Of a stretch of 43,340 nucleotides of DNA, positions 27,278 to 35,859 are shown piece by piece. Every line of letters begins with the position of its first letter. The stretch's first letter is position 1. A program made the translations under genes and the position numbers. Under the pieces are notes generated by a model. That model saw nothing but the letters and a program-made list of their open reading frames with translations, ran no database searches and was not told where the DNA came from. This DNA comes from Aequorivita soesokkakensis (lineage in GTDB: Bacteria > Bacteroidota > Bacteroidia > Flavobacteriales > Flavobacteriaceae): assembly GCF_001641085.1 (NCBI RefSeq), contig NZ_LXIE01000021.1:1-43340 (forward strand), in the 5' to 3' direction.

Positions 27278-27318
27278 AAACACCGCTGAAAATCAAAACT
27301 TTCAGCGGTGTTTTTATT
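27278..27318 (+). terminator. Rho-independent terminator after htrA
   Basis: A 14-bp perfect stem (27278-27291 with 27300-27313) and 8-base loop is followed by TTATTTT. Confidence 0.9.
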
Positions 27319-27353
27319 TTTGGTTTTTATTTCTCCACAACGATTGAAATAAG

Positions 27354-27361
27354 TATTTTTG
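27354..27361 (+). promoter_or_regulatory. -7 box of the GAPDH gene
   Basis: TATTTTTG, a perfect TAnnTTTG match, with predicted transcription start near 27366 and a leader of about 29 bases. No clear TTTG at the -33 distance. Confidence 0.5.
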
Positions 27362-27394
27362 CACCAAATTTAAACCCTTAAAAAATCCTTCCTT

Positions 27395-28843
27395 ATGAGT
27401 TTTGATGACGTTTATGAAAAAGAACTGTCTTTTCAAACTGACCGCCGAAAAGCTTCAGTAGAATTTATTAAAATCATTAGTGACCTTTGGTACGACAAGT
27501 CCATTGAATTGGTACTTTTCCGCAACCAACTTATCGACCGCAACGTGAGTGAAATCTTAAACCTTCACGAATATGCGGGCGAATTCGTTCAAAAGCCAAT
27601 ATCAATTTTCGACTCTGTTGAAATTGCGCAGGCCATCAAAACTTTGGATCTTCCACCGGCAAAATTGGACATCGGCAAACTTACCTATGAATTCCATTTG
27701 GAAGACGATAAATATTCAAACGCTTTGGCATTCGTTTCAGATAAATTGAAAAACGCCAAAGAAACCAAAAATATCGTTCCAAAAGACGTTGTTCTTTACG
27801 GTTTTGGACGTATCGGACGTTTATTGGCACGTGAGCTTATGACGAGAACTGGCCAAGGAAACCAACTTCGCCTTCGCGCCATTGTGGTTCGTGGAAAAAT
27901 GGACCAAACTGTTTTGGACAAAAGAGCTTCGTTGCTTCAGTATGATTCCGTTCATGGAGATTTCCCAGGAACTGTACGCACAGATCTTGAAAACAGTGCG
28001 TTGATCATCAACGGAACTACCGTTCATATCATTTCAGCAAACAACCCTGAGGATATTGATTACACACAATATGGAATTGAAGATGCTTTGGTTATCGACA
28101 ATACCGGTGCTTTCCGTGATGACAAGGAATTAAGCAGACACTTAAAATCTAAAGGCGCTTCAAAAGTATTGCTTACCGCTCCCGGAAAAGGGGTGCCGAA
28201 CATTGTTCACGGTGTAAATCAAAACGAATACGACCCAAATACAGTTGATATTTTTTCAGCAGCTTCATGTACCACAAACGCCATCACCCCTATTTTGAAA
28301 GCCGTTGAGGATTCTTTTGGAGTGGTTCGTGGACATTTGGAAACCATTCACGCATATACAAACGACCAGAATTTGGTTGACAATATGCACAGCAAATACC
28401 GCCGTGGCCGTGCTGCAGCGCTAAATATGGTAATAACCGAAACTGGCGCTGGAAGTGCAGTTGCAAAAGCATTGCCCGTTTTGGCTGGTAAACTTACAAG
28501 TAATGCAATTCGCGTTCCAGTTCCAAACGGTTCTTTGGTGGTTTTGAATCTTGAATTGGGCACTCCTACTTCTATAGACGGCATTAATTCCACAATGAAA
28601 AAATATGCTTTGGAGGGCGATTTGGTAGAGCAAATAAAATACTCTTTAAGCAATGAGCTTGTTTCAAGCGATATTGTTGGTTCTTCTGCTCCGGCTATTT
28701 ATGATAGCAATGCAACAATCGTTACAGAAGACGGTAAAAACGTGGTGCTTTATGTTTGGTATGACAACGAATACGGTTATAGCCACCAAGTTATTCGTTT
28801 GGCAAAGTATATTGCGCAGGTTAGGAGATATACTTACTATTAA
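27395..28843 (+). CDS. Glyceraldehyde-3-phosphate dehydrogenase, long form
   Basis: The 482-residue protein has a typical GAPDH core from about residue 130 (VVLYGFGRIGRLLAREL, the nucleotide-binding glycine motif) with the catalytic Cys292 (SAASCTTNAI) and the HAYTNDQNLVDN substrate segment. About 125 residues precede the core (FDDVYEKELSFQTDRRKASVEF) and have no counterpart in standard ~335-residue GAPDH. Bacteroidota commonly carry such a long second GAPDH beside a normal one. Whether it works in glycolysis or in gluconeogenesis, and with NAD or NADP, cannot be settled by eye. It is framed by its own promoter box and terminator. Confidence 0.92.
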   Translation: MSFDDVYEKELSFQTDRRKASVEFIKIISDLWYDKSIELVLFRNQLIDRNVSEILNLHEYAGEFVQKPISIFDSVEIAQAIKTLDLPPAKLDIGKLTYEFHLEDDKYSNALAFVSDKLKNAKETKNIVPKDVVLYGFGRIGRLLARELMTRTGQGNQLRLRAIVVRGKMDQTVLDKRASLLQYDSVHGDFPGTVRTDLENSALIINGTTVHIISANNPEDIDYTQYGIEDALVIDNTGAFRDDKELSRHLKSKGASKVLLTAPGKGVPNIVHGVNQNEYDPNTVDIFSAASCTTNAITPILKAVEDSFGVVRGHLETIHAYTNDQNLVDNMHSKYRRGRAAALNMVITETGAGSAVAKALPVLAGKLTSNAIRVPVPNGSLVVLNLELGTPTSIDGINSTMKKYALEGDLVEQIKYSLSNELVSSDIVGSSAPAIYDSNATIVTEDGKNVVLYVWYDNEYGYSHQVIRLAKYIAQVRRYTYY

Positions 28844-28865
28844 TAAAAAATACCTATAAATAAAA

Positions 28866-28897
28866 AATCTCGCTATGCTTGTAGCGGGATTTTTTTA
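28866..28897 (+). terminator. Rho-independent terminator after GAPDH gene
   Basis: A 10-bp stem (28866-28875 with 28882-28891, one G-T pair), 6-base loop, then a T-run. Confidence 0.88.
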
Positions 28898-28932
28898 TAT
28901 TCGAATACTTAATTTTTAACATTTCTTTAATA

Positions 28933-30291
28933 ATGCGAATCTTACCGAATAATCGTTTTTCAATTTTGTTTCTTTTTTCAATTTCCATATTTTCTTACTG
29001 TTCAAAAGATAACGATAATCCAAACCCTTCGGAAATAACAGTAACAACTTCAGATTTTTCAAAAACAATGGATGAAAACCCTGCAAATGGGCAAGTAATT
29101 GGAGTTGTTTCTGGAAGCACAAATGAAGGCTCAATTACTTTTTCAATTACAGAACAAGATCCGGCTGGGGCATTTTCTATTGATGCATCTTCAGGTGAAT
29201 TGAAAGTTGCTAATAGAACGCTTTTCGATTTTGAAACAAATCCAACGATCACTTCTACAATAAGGGTTTCGAATGGAGTTATTTTTAAAAATGCGCAGGT
29301 AATAATATCTTTAAATGATGTTAATGAAGAAAACATCTACGACGGAAACGTTAAATTATCAACGCAAGCAGAAGTTGATGAATTTGGATCACACAACTAT
29401 ATTGGAATTACGGGATACTTGATTGTTGGTTACAACTTGGGTTCAATTTATTCAAATATTACGGATTTATCACCATTGCAGCCACTAACATTTGTAGGTG
29501 GAGAAGTTGTCATTTCATACAATGGAGAATTACAAACCCTCATAGGTCTTGGAAACCTTTCGGAGATAGGTAGTAGCCTTAATATTTACGAAAATCCTGT
29601 TTTATCTACATTAGAAAGTCTAAGCAGTTTAACTGTTATTCATAGAACTTTAGGAATCATAGGGAACATTTCTTTGTCAAATTTTAATGGCTTGCATAAT
29701 ATTACATCAGTGGAAAGAGATTTAATAGTTCAATCAATGAGCGTTTCAAATTTGGAAGGGTTGCACAATATAAGATTTGCAGGAAGTTTAAATGTTTCTT
29801 TCAACAACAGCCTGCAAAATATTGATGCCTTATCCGCACTTACAGAACTGAGTGGATATATTGTTATTCAGAAAAATCCACTTTTGAATAATCTAGATGC
29901 TCTCCAAAATATAAATAGTAACATTAATCAGATTCGTATTTTAGAGAACGATTTATTAACTAATTTAAATGGTTTAAGAAATATTGGAGCAAGCGTTTAT
30001 TTAGAGATTTCTGAAAATACTTCTTTAACAAATTTATCGGGATTAGAAAGCATTAATAATATCAATTCCCAAATATTTATACAAAATAATGAAAGCCTTC
30101 AAAGTTTAAATGGGTTAGACAACCTTATGGAGGTATTGGAGCAATTCGTAGTTTGGCAAAATCCAAATCTATCAGATTTCTGCGCGCTAACAGATTTATG
30201 TGTTTCAGGTAATCTTCCTTCTTTTATAACTGAAAGTAACGCCTACAACCCAACAAAACAAGACATTAAAGACGGTAATTGTAGTCTATAA
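28933..30291 (+). CDS. Surface lipoprotein with cadherin-like domain and LRR / receptor L-like repeats
   Basis: The 452-residue protein has a lipoprotein signal ending in FSYC-SKDND. About residues 35-115 form a cadherin-like repeat (MDENPANGQVIG, then GAFSIDASSGELKVANRTLFDFE). From about 150 onward it is a series of leucine-rich units of the type LxGLxNIxxxxxxLxIxxNxxLxNL, close to receptor L-domain-like repeats. The end is cysteine-bearing (DFCALTDLCVSGN). It should sit at the outer membrane and bind proteins or glycans, with the partner unknown. Its codons are AT-richer than neighbours'. It is a single-gene unit between two terminators. Confidence 0.82.
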   Translation: MRILPNNRFSILFLFSISIFSYCSKDNDNPNPSEITVTTSDFSKTMDENPANGQVIGVVSGSTNEGSITFSITEQDPAGAFSIDASSGELKVANRTLFDFETNPTITSTIRVSNGVIFKNAQVIISLNDVNEENIYDGNVKLSTQAEVDEFGSHNYIGITGYLIVGYNLGSIYSNITDLSPLQPLTFVGGEVVISYNGELQTLIGLGNLSEIGSSLNIYENPVLSTLESLSSLTVIHRTLGIIGNISLSNFNGLHNITSVERDLIVQSMSVSNLEGLHNIRFAGSLNVSFNNSLQNIDALSALTELSGYIVIQKNPLLNNLDALQNINSNINQIRILENDLLTNLNGLRNIGASVYLEISENTSLTNLSGLESINNINSQIFIQNNESLQSLNGLDNLMEVLEQFVVWQNPNLSDFCALTDLCVSGNLPSFITESNAYNPTKQDIKDGNCSL

Positions 30292-30319
30292 AAGTTTCAG
30301 TCGTAATTAAAATTAATAC

Positions 30320-30348
30320 AAATTCCCGCCAAGACGGGAATTTTTTTA
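30320..30348 (+). terminator. Rho-independent terminator after the LRR-like lipoprotein gene
   Basis: A 9-bp stem AAATTCCCG (30320-30328) with CGGGAATTT (30335-30343), then a T-run. Confidence 0.88.
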
Positions 30349-30414
30349 TGACTTCATTAACTGAAAATTTCCATAGTTTCAATCAAATTTGTTAAAATTA
30401 TTTAATTCAGAAAT

Positions 30415-31590
30415 ATGTCAGAAACGACAATAAGAAGAGGCTTTAAAAAGAAACGATATACTGTTCCAATTATAATCCTAATTCTACTAATTGCCTTTCG
30501 CCTTTACCTTCCCACGCTTGTAAAAAACAACATCAATAAAGTATTGGCAGACATTCCCGGCTATTATGGGCAAGTTGAAGATGTAGACATTGCCCTTATT
30601 CGCGGGGCTTATGTAATAAACGGAATGTACCTAAGCAAAGGCACCGCAGAATCGCAGGTTCCATTTTTGAATTTTCCCAAAAGCGATATTTCCATTGAGT
30701 GGAAATCACTTTTTAAAGGTAAAATTGTAAGCGAAATAATAATGACCAGCCCAGAAGTGATTTATGTTTTTGAGGACCAAAAGGAAGAAAGTGGCGATGC
30801 AGATGTTGATGATTGGACCAAAGCGCTTACAGATATAGTTCCCATAGATATTAACCATTTTGAAGTGCACGACGGCAAAGTGGCTTTTGTGCAACTTTCT
30901 GCAGAACCAAATATAGATCTTCAAATAGACAAACTTGAACTCACCGCCGATAACCTGCGCAATGTGGTAGAAAAGGAGCGCATTCTCCCCTCGCCCATCC
31001 GCGCCAGTGGCGTTTCAATAGGTAAGGGAAAAGTTTCATTGGAAGGAAATATGAATTTGGTAAAGGAAATTCCAGATATGGATCTTTCCTTTTCCTTGGA
31101 AAATGCAGAAGCAACGGCACTCAACGATTTTACAAACTATTATGCGGGCATCGATTTTGACAAAGGGACATTTGGGGTTTACAGCGAAGTCGCCATTGCA
31201 GATGGACACCTTATTGGCTATGTAAAACCGCTCTTAACAGATACCAAACTAATTGGCGAGGGCGATGGTTTTCTTGAAATTTTGTGGGAAGGTTTCGTTG
31301 GGTTCTTCAAATTTATTCTGAAAAACCAAGGTACCGATACTTTAGCAACCAAAGTTCCTTTTGAGGGAGATTTAAACAATGTGGAGGCAGGTGTCTGGCC
31401 CACTGTTTTCAATATATTTAAGAATGCGTGGATCAAGGCATTTACCGGAGAGGTAGATGACGATATTAACTTTAAGGACGCCTTTAAGGATGGTGAAATT
31501 ACCCGTGAACAAAAACGGGAGCTCCGCAAAAAGGAAAGAGAGGAAAAACGTGAGCAAAGAAAGAAAGAACGAGAAGCTAAAAAAGGATAG
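30415..31590 (+). CDS. DUF748 / AsmA-like membrane-anchored protein
   Basis: The 391-residue protein has a basic N-terminus, one membrane segment (about residues 17-36) and a long extracytoplasmic part. The phrases SDISIEWKSLFKGKIVSEI, FEVHDGKVAFVQ and MDLSFSLENAEATALNDF are typical of the flavobacterial DUF748 family. DUF748 is AsmA-related, and AsmA-type proteins are linked to lipid transfer between membranes, so that is a tentative role. The last ~35 residues are almost all K, R and E (a charged helix). It ends 45 bases before the TPR gene start. Confidence 0.82.
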   Translation: MSETTIRRGFKKKRYTVPIIILILLIAFRLYLPTLVKNNINKVLADIPGYYGQVEDVDIALIRGAYVINGMYLSKGTAESQVPFLNFPKSDISIEWKSLFKGKIVSEIIMTSPEVIYVFEDQKEESGDADVDDWTKALTDIVPIDINHFEVHDGKVAFVQLSAEPNIDLQIDKLELTADNLRNVVEKERILPSPIRASGVSIGKGKVSLEGNMNLVKEIPDMDLSFSLENAEATALNDFTNYYAGIDFDKGTFGVYSEVAIADGHLIGYVKPLLTDTKLIGEGDGFLEILWEGFVGFFKFILKNQGTDTLATKVPFEGDLNNVEAGVWPTVFNIFKNAWIKAFTGEVDDDINFKDAFKDGEITREQKRELRKKEREEKREQRKKEREAKKG

Positions 31591-31607
31591 TTTCAGCAGG
31601 AATTACC

Positions 31608-31615
31608 TATTTTTG
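31608..31615 (+). promoter_or_regulatory. -7 box of the TPR-trmD pair
   Basis: TATTTTTG, a perfect TAnnTTTG match, 20 bases before the TPR ATG. Predicted leader about 17 bases. The -33 element is weak. Confidence 0.5.
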
Positions 31616-31635
31616 TAACTCTAAATTTTCTAAAA

Positions 31636-32130
31636 ATGGACCATCTAACCAAACTTGAGGAACTGCTTAATCAAGCCAATACAGACATTAAAGAAGGTTT
31701 TTTCGACGAAGCCACAAACAAGCTTGAAAAAATAATTGATATGGACCCAAACTTTGGGAAAGCCTATAACCATTTAGGCTATCTGTATGAAGTAAAATTC
31801 AAGGAATTTGAAAAAGGCGAAACCCTCTACAAACTCTGTTTGGAAAAAAGCCCTATGTATCCGCCCGTATATTACAACTATTCCGTACTTCTCTCCACTT
31901 TGGGAAAATATGACGAATTGAAAGAATTGCTGGACACTGCCATAAATATTCCCGGGATTACAAAATCCACCATTTACAACGAATACGCAATTATGTTTGA
32001 ACAGCAGGGAAAATTGGACGAAGCGATAGATTACTATAAAAAATGCGCCATGGACACCTTGGACAAAGGTGTTTTGGAACGCGCCAAAGGTTCCATAGAC
32101 CGCTGCAAGATGAAAAAAGAATTCCTATAA
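31636..32130 (+). CDS. Tetratricopeptide repeat protein
   Basis: The 164-residue cytoplasmic protein has no signal peptide and consists of three to four TPR units ([29 protein letters not shown], then [21 protein letters not shown], then [26 protein letters not shown]). TPRs mediate protein contacts; the partner is unknown. Its stop overlaps the trmD start by one base (TAATG), so translation is coupled and a role near tRNA modification or ribosome assembly is possible, though unproven. Confidence 0.88.
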   Translation: MDHLTKLEELLNQANTDIKEGFFDEATNKLEKIIDMDPNFGKAYNHLGYLYEVKFKEFEKGETLYKLCLEKSPMYPPVYYNYSVLLSTLGKYDELKELLDTAINIPGITKSTIYNEYAIMFEQQGKLDEAIDYYKKCAMDTLDKGVLERAKGSIDRCKMKKEFL

Positions 32131-32804
32131 TGCGAATTGACATAATTACCGTTCTTCCAGAGTTGCTTCAAAGTCCGTTTGAGGTTTCAATTTTAAAACG
32201 CGCCATTGAAAAAGGGCTCGTGGAAATAAATACCCACAACCTTCGCGATTGGTCCACCAACGCCTATAAACAAATTGACGATTACCAATTTGGCGGTGGC
32301 GCCGGAATGGTTATGATGATTGAACCTATTGATAAATGTATTTCAGAACTAAAGGCCGAAAGGGATTATGACGAAATAATATATATGACGCCCGATGGTA
32401 AAACTTTTAACCAACACACAGCCAACGAACTTTCGCTAAAGGAAAATATTATTATTCTGTGCGGGCATTACAAAGGCGTGGACCAACGTGTGCGTGATCA
32501 TTTTATTACCCGTGAAATCTCTGTGGGCGACTTCGTTTTAAGCGGTGGCGAACTTGCCGCGGCTTTAGTTTGTGATGCCGTGATACGTTTGATTCCAGGC
32601 GTTTTGGGAAATGAAACCAGCGCACTGACAGATTCCTTCCAAGACGATTTATTAGCGCCACCCGTTTATACACGCCCTGCGGAATACAAAGGATGGGCAG
32701 TTCCAGAAATCCTCACCAGCGGCAATACCGGAAAAATTGAAGAATGGCGCGAAAAGCAGGCTTATAAGCGCACTAAGGAGCGTAGGCCGGATTTATTAGA
32801 ATAG
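32130..32804 (+). CDS. trmD: tRNA (guanine-37-N1)-methyltransferase TrmD
   Basis: The 224-residue SPOUT enzyme methylates G37 next to the anticodon, which prevents +1 frameshifting. The deep trefoil-knot signatures are present: [36 protein letters not shown], plus [11 protein letters not shown] and the C-terminal tRNA-binding domain. I use ATG 32130, since the family starts MRIDIIT and the in-frame ATG at 32043 lies inside the TPR gene. In many bacteria rplS follows directly; here a PH-domain gene and a DUF885 gene lie between. Confidence 0.96.
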   Translation: MRIDIITVLPELLQSPFEVSILKRAIEKGLVEINTHNLRDWSTNAYKQIDDYQFGGGAGMVMMIEPIDKCISELKAERDYDEIIYMTPDGKTFNQHTANELSLKENIIILCGHYKGVDQRVRDHFITREISVGDFVLSGGELAAALVCDAVIRLIPGVLGNETSALTDSFQDDLLAPPVYTRPAEYKGWAVPEILTSGNTGKIEEWREKQAYKRTKERRPDLLE

Positions 32805-32843
32805 TTGCTAAAAAATCAAACACCACAAATTAAAAAGTAAATC

Positions 32844-33305
32844 TTGAAGAGTAAGTTTGATAAATATTTGAAAGAAGAAGAAACAGTTTTGTGGACTGGT
32901 CAACCTGAAAAAAATAAATCAAATAAAACACATATTTTTCTTCTTGTATTCTCCGGACTTCTTTCTTTAATTTTTGCTTTAATTTGGAATATCGTTGTTT
33001 GGACAAACAATACACCTACTTTTTTTAAAATTTTTGGAATAATCTTTTTATTAGCAAGCGCATTTGGCGGAATTATCCATCTAATTTTACACCGATACAG
33101 AAGGTCAAAAACATATTATGCTATTTCAACCGAACGTATATATGTCGAGTATCTATTTTTTGGTAAACACATAAAAAGTTATAGAATAAAATCACTACCT
33201 GAACCAATTCTGAAAAAATATTCCAATGATGTTGGTACAATCTTAATAAATTATGAAAAACCCTTTTCGTTTAAGTTATTTACTTTAGCAATTGAATATC
33301 ATTAG
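32844..33305 (+). CDS. PH-domain-like membrane protein, cut short by an in-frame stop (probable pseudogene)
   Basis: The 153-residue frame starts at TTG 32844 with LKEEETVLWTGQPEK, the usual opening of small bacterial PH-domain (DUF304-like) proteins. Two membrane segments (about residues 30-50 and 60-80) precede a PH core (TYYAISTERIYVEYLFFGKHIKSYRIKSL, then NDVGTILI). It ends at TAG 33303-33305. The same frame then continues for 28 more sense codons that look like the missing C-terminal helix of the family, so one nonsense change probably broke the gene. Base composition is markedly AT-rich compared with trmD and the DUF885 gene. Confidence 0.72.
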   Translation: MKSKFDKYLKEEETVLWTGQPEKNKSNKTHIFLLVFSGLLSLIFALIWNIVVWTNNTPTFFKIFGIIFLLASAFGGIIHLILHRYRRSKTYYAISTERIYVEYLFFGKHIKSYRIKSLPEPILKKYSNDVGTILINYEKPFSFKLFTLAIEYH

Positions 33306-33392
33306 TATGACCAAAATAGGAGATTAGAATTTATAAAAAATGCGCAAGAAGTTTTTAATTTAATCATTGAACGAAGAAATAATTTTACATAG
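33306..33392 (+). pseudogene. Detached C-terminal part of the PH-domain gene
   Basis: In the same frame after TAG the sequence reads YDQNRRLEFIKNAQEVF and so on for 28 codons to a second TAG (33390-33392). LEFIKNAQEVFNLI is the kind of terminal helix (PxLEFIxxAxxVYxLI) that ends related PH-domain proteins. No start codon or promoter serves this piece separately. Confidence 0.65.
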
Positions 33393-33424
33393 AAATACAT
33401 TAAACTAACCAAAACCAATATATA

Positions 33425-35224
33425 ATGAAAACCAACCATGTTATAATAATACTACTCGCAGTCGTTCTTTTCACTGCCTGTAAAAACGAATCAAAAGAAA
33501 AAGAGAACACAAAAACCAACACTAACGTGAGCGCAGATTTCAACAAAATACTCGACAATTATTACCAAGAAGGATTAAAATTAAATCCGTTAAACGCAAC
33601 ATTTTCGGGTGATACACGCTACAACGACAGTTTCCCAAATTTCCTTTCAGATGAATATACTTCTGAATTGAAAAAATATTATACCCACTACAAGGAAGAA
33701 GCATCAAAATTTAACGATGCAGATTTAAGCGAAACCGAAAAGATGAGCAAGGATATTTTGCTGTGGGAATGCAACATAAACCTTGAAGCGCTCACTTTCA
33801 AAAACAGCACCTATTTTCCTATTGACCAAATGTGGTCCGTTAATTTGATGATGGGGCAATTGGCTAGCGGCAGCAGCGCGCAACCTTTCAAAACCGTGGA
33901 AGATTACAACAATTGGCTAAAGCGTTTGGATGGGTATGTGGTTTGGTTAAATTCTGCAGAAAGCCGAATGAAGGAAGGAATGGCGGCAGGTTATGTGCTT
34001 CCAAAGTCGTTAATTGTAAAAGTGGTTCCTCAGTTAAAAGCAATGACAGAACCCAATTTGGAAAAAAATCTATTTTATTCACCTGTAAAAAACTTTCCTG
34101 AAAACTTTTCTGCAGAAGACCAAAAACAACTTACCGAAGCCTATTCAAAAATGGTTTCCGAAAAAATTGTTCCCACTTATCAAAGCCTTCACGATTTTAT
34201 GGCCGGAGATTATTTAAAAGCAGGAAGAGCTACCACTGGAATTGCAGAAACACCAAATGGAGAAGCATATTACAAACACCAAATAAAACTGTACACAACC
34301 ACAGAAATGACCGCCGATGAAATCCACCAATTGGGTTTAAGCGAAGTGGCGCGTATCTCTTCAGAAATGGAAAAAGTGAAGGAACAGATTGGCTTTAAAG
34401 GTGATTTAAAAGCGTTCTTCAATTTTGTGCGTACCAATAAAGAATTGATGCCGTACAAAGAACCGCAGCAAATTATTGATCATTTCTATGCTATTTACGA
34501 TACAATGAAACCAAAGCTGGAAGTACTTTTCGACAAAAAACCGAAAACTGCTTTTGAAGTGAAACAGACCGAAAAGTTCCGTGAAAATTCTGCAAGTGCC
34601 GAGTACAACCCCGGCAGTTTGGACGGTACGCGTCCTGGAATTTTTTATGTTCCAATTCCAAATGCTTCAGAATATAATGTGTACAGTGATGAATCTTTGT
34701 TTTTGCACGAAGCCATTCCAGGGCATCACTATCAAATTTCATTAACACAGGAAAATGACGACTTGCCAATGTTCCGCAAAACTCTTTTCTACAGCGGTTA
34801 CGGCGAAGGTTGGGCGCTTTATAGCGAGTCACTCGGAAAAGAATTAGGTCTTTACACAGATCCCTATCAATACTTCGGAATGTTGGGCGCAGAAATGCAC
34901 CGTGCCGTGCGTTTGGTTGTTGATACAGGAATGCACTCCAAAGGCTGGACACGCGAACAAGCCATTCAATATTGTTTGGAAAACGAAGCCGAGCCAGAAG
35001 CTGGAATAGTTTCCGAAATAGAAAGATATATGGCAAATCCTGGACAGGCACTGGCTTATAAAATTGGGCAATTAAAGATTTTGGAACTTCGCCATAAAGC
35101 TGAAAAGGAATTGGGCGACAAATTCAAAATAGGCGAATTCCACAACCAAGTTTTGGAAACGGGTTGTGTTCCTTTGGAATTGCTTGAAAACAAGATTGAC
35201 AAATGGATTACGGATTCCAAATAA
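33425..35224 (+). CDS. DUF885 family lipoprotein, probable zinc peptidase
   Basis: The 599-residue lipoprotein (signal MKTNHVIIILLAVVLFTAC, lipidated Cys19) has the DUF885 domain over most of its length. The motif LHEAIPGHHYQISL is an HExxxGHH variant of a zinc-binding site, followed by YSGYGEGWALYSESLGKELG, whose Glu could be the third ligand. DUF885 proteins are grouped with M3/M32-type metallopeptidases, but few have been tested. It probably sits in the periplasm or at the outer membrane and degrades peptides. It lies between the broken PH gene and rplS. Confidence 0.86.
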   Translation: MKTNHVIIILLAVVLFTACKNESKEKENTKTNTNVSADFNKILDNYYQEGLKLNPLNATFSGDTRYNDSFPNFLSDEYTSELKKYYTHYKEEASKFNDADLSETEKMSKDILLWECNINLEALTFKNSTYFPIDQMWSVNLMMGQLASGSSAQPFKTVEDYNNWLKRLDGYVVWLNSAESRMKEGMAAGYVLPKSLIVKVVPQLKAMTEPNLEKNLFYSPVKNFPENFSAEDQKQLTEAYSKMVSEKIVPTYQSLHDFMAGDYLKAGRATTGIAETPNGEAYYKHQIKLYTTTEMTADEIHQLGLSEVARISSEMEKVKEQIGFKGDLKAFFNFVRTNKELMPYKEPQQIIDHFYAIYDTMKPKLEVLFDKKPKTAFEVKQTEKFRENSASAEYNPGSLDGTRPGIFYVPIPNASEYNVYSDESLFLHEAIPGHHYQISLTQENDDLPMFRKTLFYSGYGEGWALYSESLGKELGLYTDPYQYFGMLGAEMHRAVRLVVDTGMHSKGWTREQAIQYCLENEAEPEAGIVSEIERYMANPGQALAYKIGQLKILELRHKAEKELGDKFKIGEFHNQVLETGCVPLELLENKIDKWITDSK

Positions 35225-35260
35225 ACCTAAAGCTTTAAGAAGCAAAAAAAGAAACAAAAC

Positions 35261-35291
35261 CTTGCTTCATAAGATTAATTGATTAATTTTG
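35261..35291 (+). promoter_or_regulatory. rplS promoter
   Basis: CTTG (35261-35264), 19 bases, then TAATTTTG (35284-35291), a perfect TAnnTTTG. Predicted transcription start is about 35295, so the rplS leader is about 67 bases. Confidence 0.7.
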
Positions 35292-35300
35292 CACCCACTT

Positions 35301-35335
35301 AATCCAACCTCTGGCGAGAACCGCGAACGTTGTTT
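35301..35335 (+). promoter_or_regulatory. Probable structured L19 leader upstream of rplS
   Basis: Within the 67-base leader, CAAC (35305-35308) can pair with GTTG (35329-35332), and GCG (35314-35316) with CGC (35322-35324) over the loop AGAAC, with an internal loop CUCUG/GAAC between. Ribosomal-protein genes often regulate themselves through such leaders, and I recall a published flavobacterial L19 leader candidate but cannot compare to it here. Confidence 0.45.
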
Positions 35336-35362
35336 TAATTTAAACCTTATCAAATTAACAAA

Positions 35363-35713
35363 ATGGAAGCGTTAATAAAATTTGTACAAGACGAATTTGT
35401 AACAAAGAAAGAATTTCCTGAATTCGGAGCTGGTGATACTATTACAGTTTACTATGAAATCCGTGAAGGTGAAAAAACAAGAACCCAGTTCTTTAGAGGT
35501 GTTGTAATCCAAGTTAAAGGAACAGGTATTACCAAAACTTTTACAATTCGTAAAATGAGCGGTACAGTTGGTGTGGAACGTATCTTCCCACTTAACATGC
35601 CAGCCCTTCAAAAAATTGAGATCAACAAAAAAGGTAGCGTGCGTAGAGCTCGTATTTACTACTTTAGAGGTCTTACAGGTAAAAAAGCTCGTATCAAAGA
35701 AAAACGTATGTAG
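35363..35713 (+). CDS. rplS: Large-subunit ribosomal protein L19 (bL19)
   Basis: The 116-residue protein of the 50S subunit lies at the subunit interface. It has the family core FGAGDTITVYYEIREGEKTRTQFFRGVVIQ and the signature GVERIFPLNMPALQKIEINKKGSVRRARIYYFRGLTGKKARIKE. Length is normal. It has its own promoter and leader with a small predicted hairpin, and ends in a strong terminator, so here it is a single-gene unit separated from trmD by two unrelated genes. Confidence 0.97.
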   Translation: MEALIKFVQDEFVTKKEFPEFGAGDTITVYYEIREGEKTRTQFFRGVVIQVKGTGITKTFTIRKMSGTVGVERIFPLNMPALQKIEINKKGSVRRARIYYFRGLTGKKARIKEKRM

Positions 35714-35738
35714 TTTATTCTTTGTTGAAAACTATCAA

Positions 35739-35766
35739 AAGCCCTGTTTTTACAGGGCTTTTTTTA
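35739..35766 (+). terminator. Rho-independent terminator after rplS
   Basis: A 9-bp stem AAGCCCTGT (35739-35747) with ACAGGGCTT (35752-35760), 4-base loop, then a T-run to 35766. Confidence 0.92.
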
Positions 35767-35825
35767 TGAACAATTGTTCACAACGCTTGTTTGTAAACTG
35801 TGGATTTTTAAAGACTTACAAAATA

Positions 35826-35855
35826 TTGCATATCAAATTTTCCGTTCTATATTAG
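35826..35855 (+). promoter_or_regulatory. Promoter of the candidate structured RNA
   Basis: TTG (35826-35828), 19 bases, then TATATTAG (35848-35855), one base off TAnnTTTG. It points into a gene-free region, with predicted start near 35860. Confidence 0.45.
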
Positions 35856-35859
35856 CACT

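Noticed and set aside
34491-35051. Minus-strand frame of 186 codons inside the DUF885 gene
   Set aside because: Shadow of strong codon bias in the sense gene; it has no domain or promoter.
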